A stretch of DNA of 64,000 nucleotides from Hydrogenophaga sp. (GCA_018333605.1 JAGXSV010000004.1:1-64000), one strand, 5' to 3'; counted from the stretch's first letter, positions 8,155-19,855 are shown. Numbers and translations: made by a program. The notes: a model not told the origin generated them from the sequence alone.

Positions 8155-8181
8155 GTATACCGTTTTGACTTTTCAGTGTAC
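8155..8181. promoter_or_regulatory. Candidate GntR-type operator in the divergent promoter region
   Basis: The 82-base gap between the divergent Rieske and gntR starts holds a perfect palindrome GTATAC (8155-8160) and a near copy GTGTAC (8176-8181), 21 bases (two helical turns) apart. FCD-type GntR regulators often bind GTATAC-like palindromes in their own divergent promoters. Binding is inferred. Confidence 0.5.
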
Positions 8182-8191
8182 AGTTTGCGCC

Positions 8192-8911
8192 ATGAGCCTG
8201 CAAGATACCGTATTGATGCAACTGCGCGGTTGGATCCTGAGCGGTGAGTTCGCGCCAGGACAGCGCTTGGCCGAGCAGCAACTGGCCGAGCGCCTGGGTG
8301 CTTCACGCACCCCGGTGCGCGGTGCGCTGGTCACGCTGGAGCAAGAGGGCCTGGTGGAGGCCAACGACACCGGCAAATACCTGGTGCGCCAGTTCACCGC
8401 CCAAGAGGTGGCCGACGCCATCGCCGTGCGCGGGCATCTGGAAGGCATGGCTGCGCGTCTGGTGGCCGAACACGGCGTGTCGCGCCAGTTGCAGGGCGAG
8501 CTGCAGGCCTGCCTGGACGAGGGCGACCGCCTGTTGTCGCAGAGCCCGCTGACCATCGAAAGCTACGCGGCCTACGCGCTCATGAACGACCGCTTTCATG
8601 CGTTGGTGCTGGATGCCTGCGGCAACCGCGCCCTGCAGCGCGCCGTAACGCTGAACGACAAATTGCCGTTTGCCCCCGCCTCGGCCATGTTGCCCATGCA
8701 GGGCGCGGTGGCGCTGGACCGCGACTGGATGCTCTATGCCCACCGGCAGCACCACATGCTGTTTGACGCGCTCAAGCGCGGCGAAGGCGTGCGCGCGCAG
8801 GCGTTGGCGGCCGAACACACCGAAGTGGCGCAAATGAACATGCGCCTGGCGCTGGAGCGGCGGGCCGAGTCCGAGCAGGTGATGCCCGTGATGCGGCTGG
8901 TGGTGGGCTGA
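8192..8911 (+). CDS. GntR-family regulator, FadR/FCD subgroup
   Basis: A 239-residue transcription factor. Residues 1-70 are a GntR winged helix (LRGWILSGEFAPGQRLAEQQ, then LAERLGASRTPVRGALVTLE). The C-terminal part is an all-helical FCD ligand domain with the usual metal/ligand histidines in DRFHALVLD and YAHRQHHMLFDAL. FCD regulators commonly repress a divergent catabolic operon until the pathway substrate binds, so the likely target is the Rieske-ligase-ferredoxin operon. The ATG at 8192 is chosen because the winged helix begins immediately after it; the upstream extension would run across the intergenic promoter. Confidence 0.9.
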   Translation: MSLQDTVLMQLRGWILSGEFAPGQRLAEQQLAERLGASRTPVRGALVTLEQEGLVEANDTGKYLVRQFTAQEVADAIAVRGHLEGMAARLVAEHGVSRQLQGELQACLDEGDRLLSQSPLTIESYAAYALMNDRFHALVLDACGNRALQRAVTLNDKLPFAPASAMLPMQGAVALDRDWMLYAHRQHHMLFDALKRGEGVRAQALAAEHTEVAQMNMRLALERRAESEQVMPVMRLVVG

Positions 8912-8950
8912 TCTTTTTTTGCTCGGGTCAAGCCGGTGTATCGTGGCGGC

Positions 8951-10510
8951 ATGGAGACACACAAAGACCCCCCAGCCAGCCTCACGCTCAAGCGCGTGGC
9001 CATCGACACCTACCACGAGAACGTGGCCTATCTGCACCGCGACTGCGCGGTGTACCGGGCTGAAGGCTTTCAGGCCCTTTCCAAGGTGGAGATCAGGGCC
9101 AATGGCCAGCGCATTCTGGCCTCGCTCAATGTGGTGGACGACGCCAGCATCGTCGGCTGCAGCGAGCTGGGCGTGTCGGAAGACGCATTTGCCCGGCTGG
9201 GAGTGGCAGACGGGCACCCCGCTCTGGTGTCGCAGGCCGAACCACCCGAATCCATTCCGGCGCTGTTTCGCAAAATCAACGGCGAGCGCCTCACGCGCGA
9301 AGACTTCCAGGCCATCGTGCGCGACATTGCCGAGTTGCGCTATTCCAAGATCGAGCTGACCGCCTTTGTGGTCGCCAGCAACCGCAGCGAGCTGGACCGC
9401 GAAGAGGTGTACTTTTTGTCCGAAGCCATGGTGGCCAGTGGCCGCCGCCTCGACTGGCGCGAGCCACTGGTGGTGGACAAGCATTGCATTGGAGGCATTC
9501 CCGGAAACCGAACGTCAATGCTGGTGGTGCCCATCGTGGCGGCTTACGGGCTGGTGTTTCCCAAAACATCGTCGCGCGCCATCACCTCGCCAGCCGGCAC
9601 CGCCGACACCATGGAAGTGCTGGCCAATGTGGAGCTGCCGTTTGACCAGCTCACCGAAATCGTGCGCGAGCACAAAGGCTGCCTGGCCTGGGGCGGCACG
9701 GCGCACCTGTCTCCGGCGGACGACGTGCTGATCTCGGTCGAGCGCCCGCTGTCCATTGACTCGCCGGGGCAGATGGTGGCGTCGATCTTGTCGAAAAAGA
9801 TCGCCGCAGGCGCCACGCACCTGGTGCTCGACATTCCCATTGGCCCCACCGCCAAGGTGCGTTCCATGCCCGAGGCACAGCGCCTGCGTCGCCTGTTTGA
9901 ATACGTGGCGCAGCGCATGCACCTGTCGCTGGACGTGGTGATCACCGACGGGCGCCAGCCCGTGGGCCGCGGCGTGGGCCCGGTGCTGGAAGCGCGCGAC
10001 GTGATGCAGGTGCTGGAAAACGACCCGCAAGCGCCCGACGACCTGCGCCAGAAGTCGCTGCGGCTGGCCGGGCGCATCATTGAATGCAGCCCCGACGTGC
10101 GCGGTGGCGACGGCTTCAGAATAGCCCGCGACATTCTCGATTCGGGCCGTGCGCTGGCGCAGATGCGCGCCATCATCGCGGCACAGGGTGCGCGGGCTTT
10201 TGACCACCAGCACCTCGCGCTGGGCGCACTCACGTTCGACGTGCGGGCCGCTGAGCCGGGCGTGGTGACCGGCATCGACAACCTGCAAATCGCCCAAATT
10301 GCGCGCCTGGCCGGGGCGCCCAAGGTGAAAGGCTCCGGAGTGGACCTGATGCGCAAACTGGGCGAGCCCGTGGCCGTGGGCGACGTTCTGTACCGCGTGT
10401 ACGCCAGCTACCCCGCCGACCTGGAGTTTGCCCGCCAGGCCAGTTCCCGTACCCATGGCTTCAGCATCGGCAGCGTCGAGCAGGTACCTCATGTTTTTGT
10501 GGAGTTTTGA
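8951..10510 (+). CDS. Thymidine phosphorylase/AMP phosphorylase-like enzyme
   Basis: About 519 residues, in the nucleoside phosphorylase II family, which cleaves nucleosides or nucleotides with phosphate to a base and a sugar phosphate. The family signature is clear: [20 protein letters not shown], then [20 protein letters not shown]. An N-terminal extension of roughly 90 residues makes it longer than DeoA (about 440) and closer to archaeal AMP phosphorylases. The ATG at 8951 is preferred; a GTG at 8936 in the same frame is possible. The stop overlaps the start of the next gene (TGATG), so it is coupled with a PRPP-synthetase-like gene, suggesting a route between nucleotide sugars and PRPP (inference). 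Whether the substrate is thymidine or a nucleoside monophosphate cannot be read. Confidence 0.87.
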   Translation: METHKDPPASLTLKRVAIDTYHENVAYLHRDCAVYRAEGFQALSKVEIRANGQRILASLNVVDDASIVGCSELGVSEDAFARLGVADGHPALVSQAEPPESIPALFRKINGERLTREDFQAIVRDIAELRYSKIELTAFVVASNRSELDREEVYFLSEAMVASGRRLDWREPLVVDKHCIGGIPGNRTSMLVVPIVAAYGLVFPKTSSRAITSPAGTADTMEVLANVELPFDQLTEIVREHKGCLAWGGTAHLSPADDVLISVERPLSIDSPGQMVASILSKKIAAGATHLVLDIPIGPTAKVRSMPEAQRLRRLFEYVAQRMHLSLDVVITDGRQPVGRGVGPVLEARDVMQVLENDPQAPDDLRQKSLRLAGRIIECSPDVRGGDGFRIARDILDSGRALAQMRAIIAAQGARAFDHQHLALGALTFDVRAAEPGVVTGIDNLQIAQIARLAGAPKVKGSGVDLMRKLGEPVAVGDVLYRVYASYPADLEFARQASSRTHGFSIGSVEQVPHVFVEF

Positions 10511-11463
10511 TGACTGAAACCTTGGCCCGGACACCACCTCCCGCACCAGCCCCCACAGCAGCCGAAGCTGCAGGGTGCCTGCTGTGTTTTGAAGACGAGC
10601 AAGCCCTCGCCCAGGCCGCTGCCAGCGCGACCGGGCTTGCCCTGGCCGTGGTGGTGCGCCACCGCTTCCCCGATGGTGAAGTGCGCCTGCGCCTGCCCGC
10701 CAGCCTGCCACCCCGCGTGGTGGTGTGGCGCGGCCTGCACCAGCCCAACGAAAAGCTGGTGGAGCTGCTGCTGGTGGCACAAACCGCACGCACGCTGGGT
10801 GCCCGGCACCTCACGCTGGTGGCACCCTACCTGGCCTACATGCGGCAAGACATCGCCTTCAATCCCGGCGAAGCCATCAGCCAGCGCGTGGTGGGGGCTT
10901 TTCTGGCCACGTTGTTTGACGCCCTGATCACCGTGGACCCGCACCTGCACCGGGTGTCCACGCTGGAAGAGGCCGTGCCTGTGGCCGATGCGGTGGTGCT
11001 CAGCGGCGCCCCGCTGCTGGCCGACCACATCGCTACCCAGCGCGGCGACGTGGTGTTGATCGGCCCCGACGAAGAAGCCCTGCAATGGGTGGCCGTGGCC
11101 ACCCAGCGCCATGGCTGGGCGCATGCCGTGTGCCGCAAAACCCGGCAAGGCGACCGGCAGGTGGACATTGAACTGCCCGCCCTGCCCGTGGCCGGGCGTG
11201 CCGTGGTGCTCATTGACGATGTGGCCAGCTCGGGCCACACCCTGGCACGCGCGGCTCAGTTGCTGCGTGCGGCCGGCGCTTCATCGGTGGACGTGGCGGT
11301 GACGCACGCCTTGTTTGCACCCGGCGCCGAGCAACTGGTGCGCGATGCGGGCGTGGACACCATCTGGAGCACCGACTGCATTGGGCACACCAGCAATGCG
11401 GTGAGCATCGTTCCGGCGGTGGCGGTTGCGCTGCTGGGCTTGCTTGGCCAGCCTGTCACCTGA
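10510..11463 (+). CDS. Ribose-phosphate pyrophosphokinase (PRPP synthetase)-like protein
   Basis: A 317-residue phosphoribosyltransferase-fold protein. It has the N-terminal FPDGEVRLRLP element of PRPP synthetases, the metal site TVDPHLHR and the PRPP-binding loop VVLIDDVASSGHTLARAA. The ATP-binding loop region is divergent compared with the essential Prs enzyme, so this is probably an accessory paralogue. Its ATG overlaps the stop of the phosphorylase gene by one base. The pairing suggests the phosphorylase's ribose phosphate product is turned into PRPP, or that PRPP feeds a salvage step. Function beyond the fold is inference. Confidence 0.85.
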   Translation: MTETLARTPPPAPAPTAAEAAGCLLCFEDEQALAQAAASATGLALAVVVRHRFPDGEVRLRLPASLPPRVVVWRGLHQPNEKLVELLLVAQTARTLGARHLTLVAPYLAYMRQDIAFNPGEAISQRVVGAFLATLFDALITVDPHLHRVSTLEEAVPVADAVVLSGAPLLADHIATQRGDVVLIGPDEEALQWVAVATQRHGWAHAVCRKTRQGDRQVDIELPALPVAGRAVVLIDDVASSGHTLARAAQLLRAAGASSVDVAVTHALFAPGAEQLVRDAGVDTIWSTDCIGHTSNAVSIVPAVAVALLGLLGQPVT

Positions 11464-11565
11464 TGCCTCTTTCCCTGCTTCCTGTTGATGAAAATCAATA
11501 GGAGTGAACGCGAGCACATGTAAGGTGAATCTCTAAAGGGTTCATTAACGCCTGAGGAGGTCGCC

Positions 11566-12039
11566 ATGCGTGGTTTTGTGGGCTTGGGTATTGCGTTGTC
11601 GGCCAGCGCCGTCTTGACAGCTTGTTATGTGGTGCCCGAACGCTCGCCGGACGGGGCCGTGATTTACCAGCATTACCCCTTGCCGCCGGTGGGTACGGTG
11701 GCGCCACCGGCGGCGGCAGGGCGCGTGGCGCCGGCCACGTTGCCGGTGCGCCTGTATCCGGCCAACGACGTGGCCACCCGCACCGGTGTGGTGACTGGCT
11801 CCGTCACCAACATGATGACCGGCAAGGGTGTTTTCAACGTGTCTTACCAGGGTGAGGTGCTTACCGGAGAGGCCACCCGGGTGTCCAACGAGGAGCGCCG
11901 CGGCGTGGCCAGTGCGTTCAGCCCGCAGGGCCTGTTCATGTCGTGCGAATACCAGATGAACACGCCCTACCAGGGGGCCGGTACCTGCACCTTTTCCAAC
12001 GGCGCGGCCTACCAGATGCACATTGGCGGCACCCAGTAG
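11566..12039 (+). CDS. Hypothetical lipoprotein
   Basis: A 157-residue protein. The N-terminus is a lipoprotein signal peptide with the lipobox LTAC (cleavage before about Cys20), so it should be anchored to the cell envelope. A proline/alanine-rich linker follows and then a small domain containing GVVTGSVTNMMTGKGVFNVSY, LTGEATRVSNEERRGVASAF and CEYQMNTPYQGAGTCTF; two cysteines near the end may form a disulfide. I do not recognise the family. A strong ribosome site (GAGGAGG) lies just before the ATG. It stands alone and is followed by a terminator. Confidence 0.8.
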   Translation: MRGFVGLGIALSASAVLTACYVVPERSPDGAVIYQHYPLPPVGTVAPPAAAGRVAPATLPVRLYPANDVATRTGVVTGSVTNMMTGKGVFNVSYQGEVLTGEATRVSNEERRGVASAFSPQGLFMSCEYQMNTPYQGAGTCTFSNGAAYQMHIGGTQ

Positions 12040-12102
12040 GGCTTGCAGACTGCCCGGCGGTTCCCGCTTGAGCGTTTCGCATTGAGCTTGAGGGTCTTCG
12101 TG

Positions 12103-12126
12103 GCGGGCTTCACGGCCCGCTGTTTT
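12103..12126 (+). terminator. Rho-independent terminator after the lipoprotein gene
   Basis: Six-base-pair GC stem GCGGGC/GCCCGC (12103-12108 with 12115-12120) around a TTCACG loop, followed by TGTTTT. Confidence 0.7.
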
Positions 12127-12276
12127 ATGGCGTGGAGGCAGCCTATGCTTTCTTTCAGCACCCGGCTTGAGCGCACTCAAGTGAGGTCACTGCCCACCCG
12201 GCCAATATGTTTCCATCAGGTGGCGCACGCGCTGGTGAGTTGCCTGTTGTGTTGAGCTTCCCAACTGGAGGGTGTA

Positions 12277-13785
12277 ATGCAAGGGGACCGTGGCGGGCGT
12301 GATTGGGGCAAGGTGCTTGCGGCTGTTCGCTTGAGTGGGCCGCGCAGTGCTGTGGTGGCCGGCGCGTATAGGCCGCCTACTGCGGCGGCTTGGCTGCTGG
12401 CGGTGTGCTTGCTACTGGTGGACTGGGGTGCTCGCGCGGCCACGTCGGCGGAACCTGCCACATCCGTGTCGCCGGTGGTGGTGCTCACCGTGCACGATGC
12501 CATCGGCCCAGCCAGTGCCGACTATGTGGTGCGCGGCCTGCAGCGTGCGCACGAGCAAGGTGCAGCCCTGATCGTGCTGGAGCTCGATACGCCAGGCGGG
12601 CTGGACACCTCCATGCGCCAACTCGTGCAGGCCATTTTGGCCTCGCCCCTGCCGGTGGCGACGTTTGTGAGTCCATCCGGGGCGCGTGCGGCCAGTGCGG
12701 GCACCTACCTGCTGTACGCCAGCCACATAGCGGCCATGGCCCCGGCCACCACGCTGGGTGCCGCCACGCCGGTAGCCATAGGGCTGCCCGGCATGCCCCA
12801 GTCACCCAAAGAAACCCCCCGGCCACTGCCCGGCAGCACGCCCGAGCCAGCCGAATCACCGGCGGACGCCATGACGGCAAAGCAGGTGAACGACGCGGCC
12901 GCCTTTATTCGGGGGCTGGCCGAGCGGCATGGCCGCAATGCGGTGTGGGCGGAGCGAGCGGTGCGCGAGGCCGTGAGCCTGACGGCGGCTGAAGCCCTGC
13001 AGGAGCGTGTGGTGGACGTGGTGGCCCGCGACGTACCCGACCTGTTGGCGCAAATCGATGGGCGCACGGTGCGCACCGTGCAGGGCGAACTGCGCCTGAG
13101 CACCCGGGGTCTGGCCTTTGAGGCGCACCCGCCCGACTGGCGCCACCGCTTGCTGAGCGTGATTGCCAACCCGGGTTTTGCGCTGATTTTGCTGATGGTG
13201 GGCGTGTACGGCCTGATGTTTGAGTTTTCTTCTCCTGGCTTTGGTGTGCCGGGTACCGTGAGTGCCATTTGCCTGCTGCTGGCGCTGTTTGCGTTGCAAC
13301 TGCTGCCGGTGAACTACGCCGCGCTGGCACTGATTCTGCTGGGGTTCGCGCTGCTGGCCGCCGAGCTGCTCACACCTGCTTTTGGTGTGTTGGGCGTGGG
13401 CGGTGTGGTGGCCTTTGTGGCTGGCGGTCTGCTGCTCTTTGACCGCGATGTGCCTGGCATGGGTGTGCCGCTGCCGCTCATTTTTGGCGTCGCTTTGAGT
13501 GCGGCGGCAGCGGTGTTGCTGGGCGGCAGCATGGCACTGCGGGCGCGGCGAGCACCGGTGGTGAGCGGCGCCGAAAACTTGATGGATGCCCAAGGCGAAG
13601 TGCTCGAGGTGGTGCAGGGTCAGGCGTGGGCGCGCGTGCATGGCGAGCGCTGGCAGGTGCGGTCTGACGCACGCCTGCACACCGGCCAGCGTGTGCGTGT
13701 GCTGGCGCTCAAGGGCCTGGTGCTGGACGTGCAGCCGGTGGGTGGCAAGGGCGAAACCGCCCAAACTATGAAGGAAACCCTGTGA
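12277..13785 (+). CDS. NfeD-type membrane serine protease (long form)
   Basis: A 502-residue protein: an uncleaved or signal segment around residues 36-56, a ClpP-like protease domain (about 65-270), a block of membrane helices (about 290-425) and a C-terminal OB-fold NfeD domain (about 440-495). The catalytic Ser (about 140, in [11 protein letters not shown]) and Lys (about 202, in [12 protein letters not shown]) of the 1510-N/NfeD family are both present; [14 protein letters not shown] is the expected oxyanion region. Long NfeD proteins cleave stomatin-like partners and are encoded beside them; here the slipin gene follows with a TGATG overlap. The start at 12277 has a ribosome site (GGAGGG), although it gives an unusual 35-residue lead before the hydrophobic segment. 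Confidence 0.92.
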   Translation: MQGDRGGRDWGKVLAAVRLSGPRSAVVAGAYRPPTAAAWLLAVCLLLVDWGARAATSAEPATSVSPVVVLTVHDAIGPASADYVVRGLQRAHEQGAALIVLELDTPGGLDTSMRQLVQAILASPLPVATFVSPSGARAASAGTYLLYASHIAAMAPATTLGAATPVAIGLPGMPQSPKETPRPLPGSTPEPAESPADAMTAKQVNDAAAFIRGLAERHGRNAVWAERAVREAVSLTAAEALQERVVDVVARDVPDLLAQIDGRTVRTVQGELRLSTRGLAFEAHPPDWRHRLLSVIANPGFALILLMVGVYGLMFEFSSPGFGVPGTVSAICLLLALFALQLLPVNYAALALILLGFALLAAELLTPAFGVLGVGGVVAFVAGGLLLFDRDVPGMGVPLPLIFGVALSAAAAVLLGGSMALRARRAPVVSGAENLMDAQGEVLEVVQGQAWARVHGERWQVRSDARLHTGQRVRVLALKGLVLDVQPVGGKGETAQTMKETL

Positions 13786-14447
13786 TGTTCTTTGATCTCA
13801 ATCTGGGTCTGGGCGTGTTTTTGCTGCCACTGGCCATTGTGCTGCTGGCCTCGTCGTTTCGCGTGTTGCGCGAATACCAGCGGGGCGTGGTGTTTCAGTT
13901 GGGGCGGTTCTGGAAGGTCAAGGGGCCGGGGCTGGTGATCGTCATTCCCGGGCTGCAGCAAATGGTGCGGGTGGACCTGCGGGTGGTGACCATGGACGTG
14001 GAGCCGCAAGACGTGATCTCGCGCGACAACGTGTCGGTCAAGGTCAACGCGGTGGTGTTCTTTCGCGTGATGGACCCGGCCAAGGCCATCATTCAGGTGG
14101 AAGACTACCTGCAGGCCACCAGCCAGCTGGCCCAGACCACCTTGCGGGTGGTGCTGGGCAAGCACGAGCTGGACGAAATGCTGTCCGAGCGCGAGCGGCT
14201 GAACCTGGATGTGCAGCAGATTCTGGACGCCCAGACCGATGCCTGGGGCATCAAGGTGACCAACGTGGAGATCAAGCACATTGACTTGAATGAGTCGATG
14301 GTGCGCGCCATTGCCCGTCAGGCCGAAGCCGAGCGCGAACGGCGCGCCAAGGTGATCCATGCCGAGGGCGAAAAACAGGCTGCGGTGTCGCTGCTGGAAG
14401 CGGCCCAGATGCTGGCCCGCCAGCCCGAGGCCATGCAACTGCCATGA
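13785..14447 (+). CDS. Stomatin-like protein (slipin), C-terminally truncated by a frameshift
   Basis: A 220-residue SPFH/band-7 membrane protein: an N-terminal hydrophobic anchor (about 5-25), [20 protein letters not shown], the SPFH domain with [17 protein letters not shown], and a coiled-coil tail with [20 protein letters not shown]. Slipins are usually about 250 residues and end with a conserved STIVFPLPMDLL motif. Here the frame stops at MQLP (14445-14447), yet the missing tail is readable in another frame directly downstream. A loss of 13 bases restoring LRYLQTM would explain it. The body and the assembly coiled coil survive, so the short protein may still fold, but it lacks the C-terminal segment that NfeD proteases are known to cut in related pairs. 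It partners the NfeD gene upstream. Confidence 0.88.
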   Translation: MFFDLNLGLGVFLLPLAIVLLASSFRVLREYQRGVVFQLGRFWKVKGPGLVIVIPGLQQMVRVDLRVVTMDVEPQDVISRDNVSVKVNAVVFFRVMDPAKAIIQVEDYLQATSQLAQTTLRVVLGKHELDEMLSERERLNLDVQQILDAQTDAWGIKVTNVEIKHIDLNESMVRAIARQAEAERERRAKVIHAEGEKQAAVSLLEAAQMLARQPEAMQLP

Positions 14448-14575
14448 CCCAGGTGGCTGGCGACCGAGCTTCCACGATCGTATTTCCGCTGCCGATGGAC
14501 TTGCTCGGTCGGCTGCTGGGCAAGGGCGCTGCGCCCGAGCCGCCGCCGGGCGAACTGAGTGGACCGCGCGGATAA
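14447..14575 (+). pseudogene. Detached C-terminal tail of the slipin gene
   Basis: In the frame shifted relative to the slipin, codons read [20 protein letters not shown] and continue to a TAA at 14573-14575. This is the conserved slipin C-terminus, cut off from the main frame by a small deletion at about 14441. Confidence 0.85.
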
Positions 14576-14617
14576 CCACAGCCAAAATCCCCCGCAACCC
14601 AGACCAAGCCCCAGACC

Positions 14618-16389
<1,772 letters not shown>

Positions 16390-16393
<4 letters not shown>

Positions 16394-17388
16394 CGGACAA
16401 GCTCCACCTCGACCGCGCGCATCTGCACCACCTGGTCCGCGAGATGCTGCGCATCCGCCGCTTCGAAGCCAAGTGCGTCGAGCTCTACCAGGCGCAGAAA
16501 ATCCGGGGGTTCCTGCACCTGTACGACGGCGAGGAGTCGATCGCCGTCGGGGTGATGGACGCGCTGGAGCCGCGCGACGCGGTGCTGGCCACCTACCGCG
16601 AACACGGCCATGCACTCGCGCGTGGGGTGCCCATGGCGCCGCTCATGGCAGAGATGCTGGGCAAGGTCGAAGGCTGCTGTCTCGGGCGCGGTGGGTCCAT
16701 GCACCTTTTTGACGGCACACGCCGTTTTTTCGGTGGCAATGCCATCGTGGGCGGCGGCCTGCCGCTGGCTGTGGGCATTGCCATGGCCGACCAGCGGCTG
16801 CGACCCGGAGCCGTGACGGTGTGCTTCTTTGGCGAGGGCGCGGTGGCCGAGGGCGCCTTTCACGAAAGTATGAACCTGGCCGTGATCTGGAAACTGCCGG
16901 TGTTGTTCGTGTGCGAAAACAACCTCTACGCCATGGGCGTGCCGTTGGCCGATTCGGAGTCGCAGACCGACATTTACCGCAAAGCCGACGCTTACCGCAT
17001 GCCCGCCGCCCAGGTCGACGCGATGGAGCCGGTGCTGATGGCCGCGGCCGCGCGTCGCGCCGTCGAGCATGTGCGAGGCGGGCTCGGCCCGTATTTTCTG
17101 GAATGCCGCACCTACCGCTTCCGTGCGCACTCGATGTTCGACACACAGGCTTACCGCAGCCGCGAGGAAGTGGACGACTGGAAGCACCGGGACCCGATCG
17201 CCCGCCTGCGCGGCTGGATGCGCGACAACCACCTGCTCAGCACCGACGAGTCGGACGCGATGGATGCCGAGATCCAGGCCGAGATTGACGCTGCGGTGGC
17301 TTATGCCGAGGCCGGCACGCTGGAGCCGGTGGACCAACTTGAGCGATTCGTGCTCATGGATTCGGTGGTTCAGGAGTTGGCACCATGA
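16390..17388 (+). CDS. 2-oxo acid dehydrogenase E1 alpha subunit (pyruvate/acetoin type)
   Basis: A 332-residue thiamine-diphosphate-dependent E1 alpha chain. The TPP motif is seen as [19 protein letters not shown] with the paired Asn in [17 protein letters not shown] and [15 protein letters not shown] are typical of PdhA/AcoA. With the beta chain it decarboxylates a 2-oxo acid (or cleaves acetoin) and passes the acyl group to the lipoyl arm of E2. The length and motifs fit pyruvate/acetoin dehydrogenases better than branched-chain BCKDH, but specificity is not certain. ATGA overlaps occur at both ends, with the ligase and with E1 beta. Confidence 0.92.
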
Positions 17389-18377
17389 ACAGCCCCCTGA
17401 TTCGGATGACCTACCGCGAAGCTTGCAGGCTGGCGATTCGCGACGCGCTGCTGGCCGACCCACGCTGTTTTGTGATGGGCGAGGACGTGGGCAAGTACGG
17501 CGGCTGCTACGCCGTCACGAAAGGCCTGCTGGAAGAGTTTGGTCCTCAGCGCATCGTGGACACGCCGCTGGCCGAAGTGGGCTTTGTGGGCGCGGGCGTG
17601 GGCGCTGCGATGGCCGGGTTGCGGCCCATCGTCGAGATCATGACCTGCAACTTCAGCCTGCTGGCGCTGGATCAGATCATGAACAACGCCGCCACCATCC
17701 CGCACATGTCGGGCGGACAGTTCGCCGTGCCGCTGGTGATCCGCATGGCCACCGGCGCCGGTCGCCAGTTGGCGGCGCAGCACTCGCACAGCCTGGAGGG
17801 CTGGTTCGCCCACATCCCCGGGCTCAAGGTGCTGGTGCCCGCCACGGTGGAAGACGCGCGGCACATGCTGGCCGCCGCGCTGGCCGACCCCAACCCGGTG
17901 CTGATTTTTGAACACATCGTGCTCTACAACGCCGAAGGCGAGCTGGACCCGGCGGTCACGGCGGTCGACATCGATCATGCGCGTGTGCGCCGCCCCGGCA
18001 AGCACGTCACCCTGGTGACCTACGGCAACAGCTTGCCCAAGTGCCTGGCCGCGGCGCAGCAGCTGGCGGAAGAGGGTATCGAGGCCGAGGTGATCGACTT
18101 GCGCGTCCTGCGCCCGCTGGACACCGCAACGGTGATCGAGTCGCTCACCCGCACCCACCGCTGCGTGATCGTGGATGAGGGTTGGAAGAGCGGTTCGATT
18201 TCGGCTGAAATCGCGGCCCGGCTCGCTGAGGACGCCCTTTATGAACTGGATGCGCCGGTGCGCCGGGTGTGCGCCCGCGAAGTGCCGGTGCCCTACGCCG
18301 AGCACATGGAGGCCGCCAGCCTGCCGCAGGTGCCCGACATCGTGGCCGCGGTGCACAGCCTGGTGAAAGCGGGGTAG
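17385..18377 (+). CDS. 2-oxo acid dehydrogenase E1 beta subunit
   Basis: A 330-residue transketolase-like beta chain partnering the upstream alpha chain. Family signatures include [73 protein letters not shown] and the C-terminal [18 protein letters not shown]. It starts within the stop of E1 alpha (ATGA) and is followed after five bases by the E2 gene, so stoichiometric translation of the complex is likely. The protein is complete. Confidence 0.92.
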   Translation: MNSPLIRMTYREACRLAIRDALLADPRCFVMGEDVGKYGGCYAVTKGLLEEFGPQRIVDTPLAEVGFVGAGVGAAMAGLRPIVEIMTCNFSLLALDQIMNNAATIPHMSGGQFAVPLVIRMATGAGRQLAAQHSHSLEGWFAHIPGLKVLVPATVEDARHMLAAALADPNPVLIFEHIVLYNAEGELDPAVTAVDIDHARVRRPGKHVTLVTYGNSLPKCLAAAQQLAEEGIEAEVIDLRVLRPLDTATVIESLTRTHRCVIVDEGWKSGSISAEIAARLAEDALYELDAPVRRVCAREVPVPYAEHMEAASLPQVPDIVAAVHSLVKAG

Positions 18378-18382
18378 TGCGC

Positions 18383-19585
18383 ATGGCCGACTTTCTGATG
18401 CCCGCGCTGGGCGCCGACATGGAGACCGGCACCGTGGTGCAGTGGCTGGTGCAGCCCGGTGCGCGCGTGAAGCCGGGCGATGTGGTGGCGGTGGTCGAGA
18501 CCCACAAAGGCGCCATCGACGTGGAGTGTTTTCTGGACGGCCTGATCGGCGAGCTCGCGCCCATTGGCGAAAGCCTCCCGGTGGGTGCGGTGCTGGCGCG
18601 GGTGAGCGTGACGGGTGAGGCCGCTGCGCCGGCAGCCGCGCCGGCAGCGCCGCCCGTGAAGGCGGCACCTGTCGCGCCACCCGCCGTTGCAGCCCCGGCG
18701 CCCACCCGGCAGGCCGAGCCGCTGACCACGCCCCGGCGCGCCCTGGTCAGTCCCGCCGCGCGCCGACGTGCGCAGGTGCTGGGCTTGAAGCCGGACGCTT
18801 TGCGCGGCACCGGTGCCGATGGTGCGGTCACGCTGGCCGATGTGGAGCGGGCCGCGTTCGCTCCGCAGCCCGGCGTCGCGCCACCCACGGTTGCGCTGCG
18901 CCCAAAGCCCGGCGGCTTCGACGCTGCGCAGATGCGTCAGGCCATCGCGGCGGCCATGGGACGGTCCAAGCGCGAAATACCGCATTACTACCTGGCCGAA
19001 ACCATGGACTTCGCTGCGGCGCAGACCTGGCTCGACGCCTGGAACCGCGACCGCCTGCCGCAGGACCGGCTGCTCAGCGCGGTGCTGCTGCTCAAGGCCA
19101 CGGCGCTCGCGCTGCGCGAGGTGCCGCAGCTCAACGGTTTCTACGAGAGCGGGCAGTTTCGTTCTGGCGATGGCATCCACGTGGGCTGGGCGATCGCGCT
19201 GCGCGGCGGTGGTCTGGTGGCGCCGGCCATCCACCACGCCGACCAGAAAACCCTGCCCGAGCTCATGGTTGCGTTGCGCGATCTGGTGCAGCGCGCGCGG
19301 GCCGGCGGGCTGCGCAGTTCTGAACTCACCGACCCCACCATCACCATCTCCAGCCTCGGCGACCGCGGGGCCGAAAAGGTGTGGGGTGTCATCTACCCGC
19401 CGCAGGTCGCCATCGTCGGCTTCGGGCGCGTGCTGAGCAAACCCTGGGTGGTCGACGGGCAGGTGTTGCCGCGCCCGGTGGTCAGCACCAGCCTGGCGGC
19501 CGACCACCGCGCCAGTGACGGCCACCTGGGCGGCCAGTTGCTGACCACGATCCACCAGACCCTGCAGTCGCCACACAACCTCTGA
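18383..19585 (+). CDS. 2-oxo acid dehydrogenase E2 (dihydrolipoamide acyltransferase)
   Basis: A 400-residue E2 with one lipoyl domain (lipoyl Lys42 in VVETHKGAIDVECF), an Ala/Pro-rich linker (about 80-115), a peripheral-subunit-binding domain (SPAARRRAQVLGLKPDALRG and following, about 118-155) and a catalytic acyltransferase domain ending in LAADHRASDGHLGGQLL, which carries the DHR-x2-DG active-site motif. The start ATG at 18383 directly precedes the lipoyl domain. No E3 (lipoamide dehydrogenase) gene is nearby, so the complex must borrow the cell's general E3. The GDXXXG-like context and single lipoyl domain fit acetoin/branched-chain-like E2s. The next gene is an acyl carrier protein 18 bases downstream. 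Confidence 0.92.
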   Translation: MADFLMPALGADMETGTVVQWLVQPGARVKPGDVVAVVETHKGAIDVECFLDGLIGELAPIGESLPVGAVLARVSVTGEAAAPAAAPAAPPVKAAPVAPPAVAAPAPTRQAEPLTTPRRALVSPAARRRAQVLGLKPDALRGTGADGAVTLADVERAAFAPQPGVAPPTVALRPKPGGFDAAQMRQAIAAAMGRSKREIPHYYLAETMDFAAAQTWLDAWNRDRLPQDRLLSAVLLLKATALALREVPQLNGFYESGQFRSGDGIHVGWAIALRGGGLVAPAIHHADQKTLPELMVALRDLVQRARAGGLRSSELTDPTITISSLGDRGAEKVWGVIYPPQVAIVGFGRVLSKPWVVDGQVLPRPVVSTSLAADHRASDGHLGGQLLTTIHQTLQSPHNL

Positions 19586-19603
19586 CCGCTGGAAGGCCCA
19601 CCC

Positions 19604-19855
19604 ATGAACGCCACCGATATCCGTGCACTGGCCGCGAACGTGCTGGCCGGCATCGCCCCCGAAGCCGACCTTGCCAGTGTGGGCGAGCACGAAGACCTGC
19701 GGGAGGCGCTGGATCTGGATTCCATGGATTTCCTGAATTTCATCATCGGCCTGAGCCAGGGCAGCGGGGTCAATATTCCCGAGAGTGACTATCCGAAGCT
19801 GTTCACTCTGGCCGGCATGCATGGCTACCTGAGCCGGCAAGGCTCCTCAGCCTGA
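19604..19855 (+). CDS. Free-standing acyl carrier protein
   Basis: An 83-residue acidic protein with the phosphopantetheine site DLDSMDFLNFIIGL (Ser40). It is more divergent than housekeeping AcpP, where the motif is DSLDTVE-like, so it is probably a specialised carrier. It follows the E2 gene by 18 bases and has its own ribosome site region. Its position after an E1/E2 operon and opposite an ACP-adenylation-acyltransferase fusion gene suggests that acyl groups made or activated here are loaded on carrier proteins (inference). Confidence 0.85.
   Translation: MNATDIRALAANVLAGIAPEADLASVGEHEDLREALDLDSMDFLNFIIGLSQGSGVNIPESDYPKLFTLAGMHGYLSRQGSSA

Noticed and set aside
14447-14575. A separate small gene after the slipin
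   Set aside because: The sequence is the conserved slipin C-terminus in a shifted frame, with no start codon context of its own.
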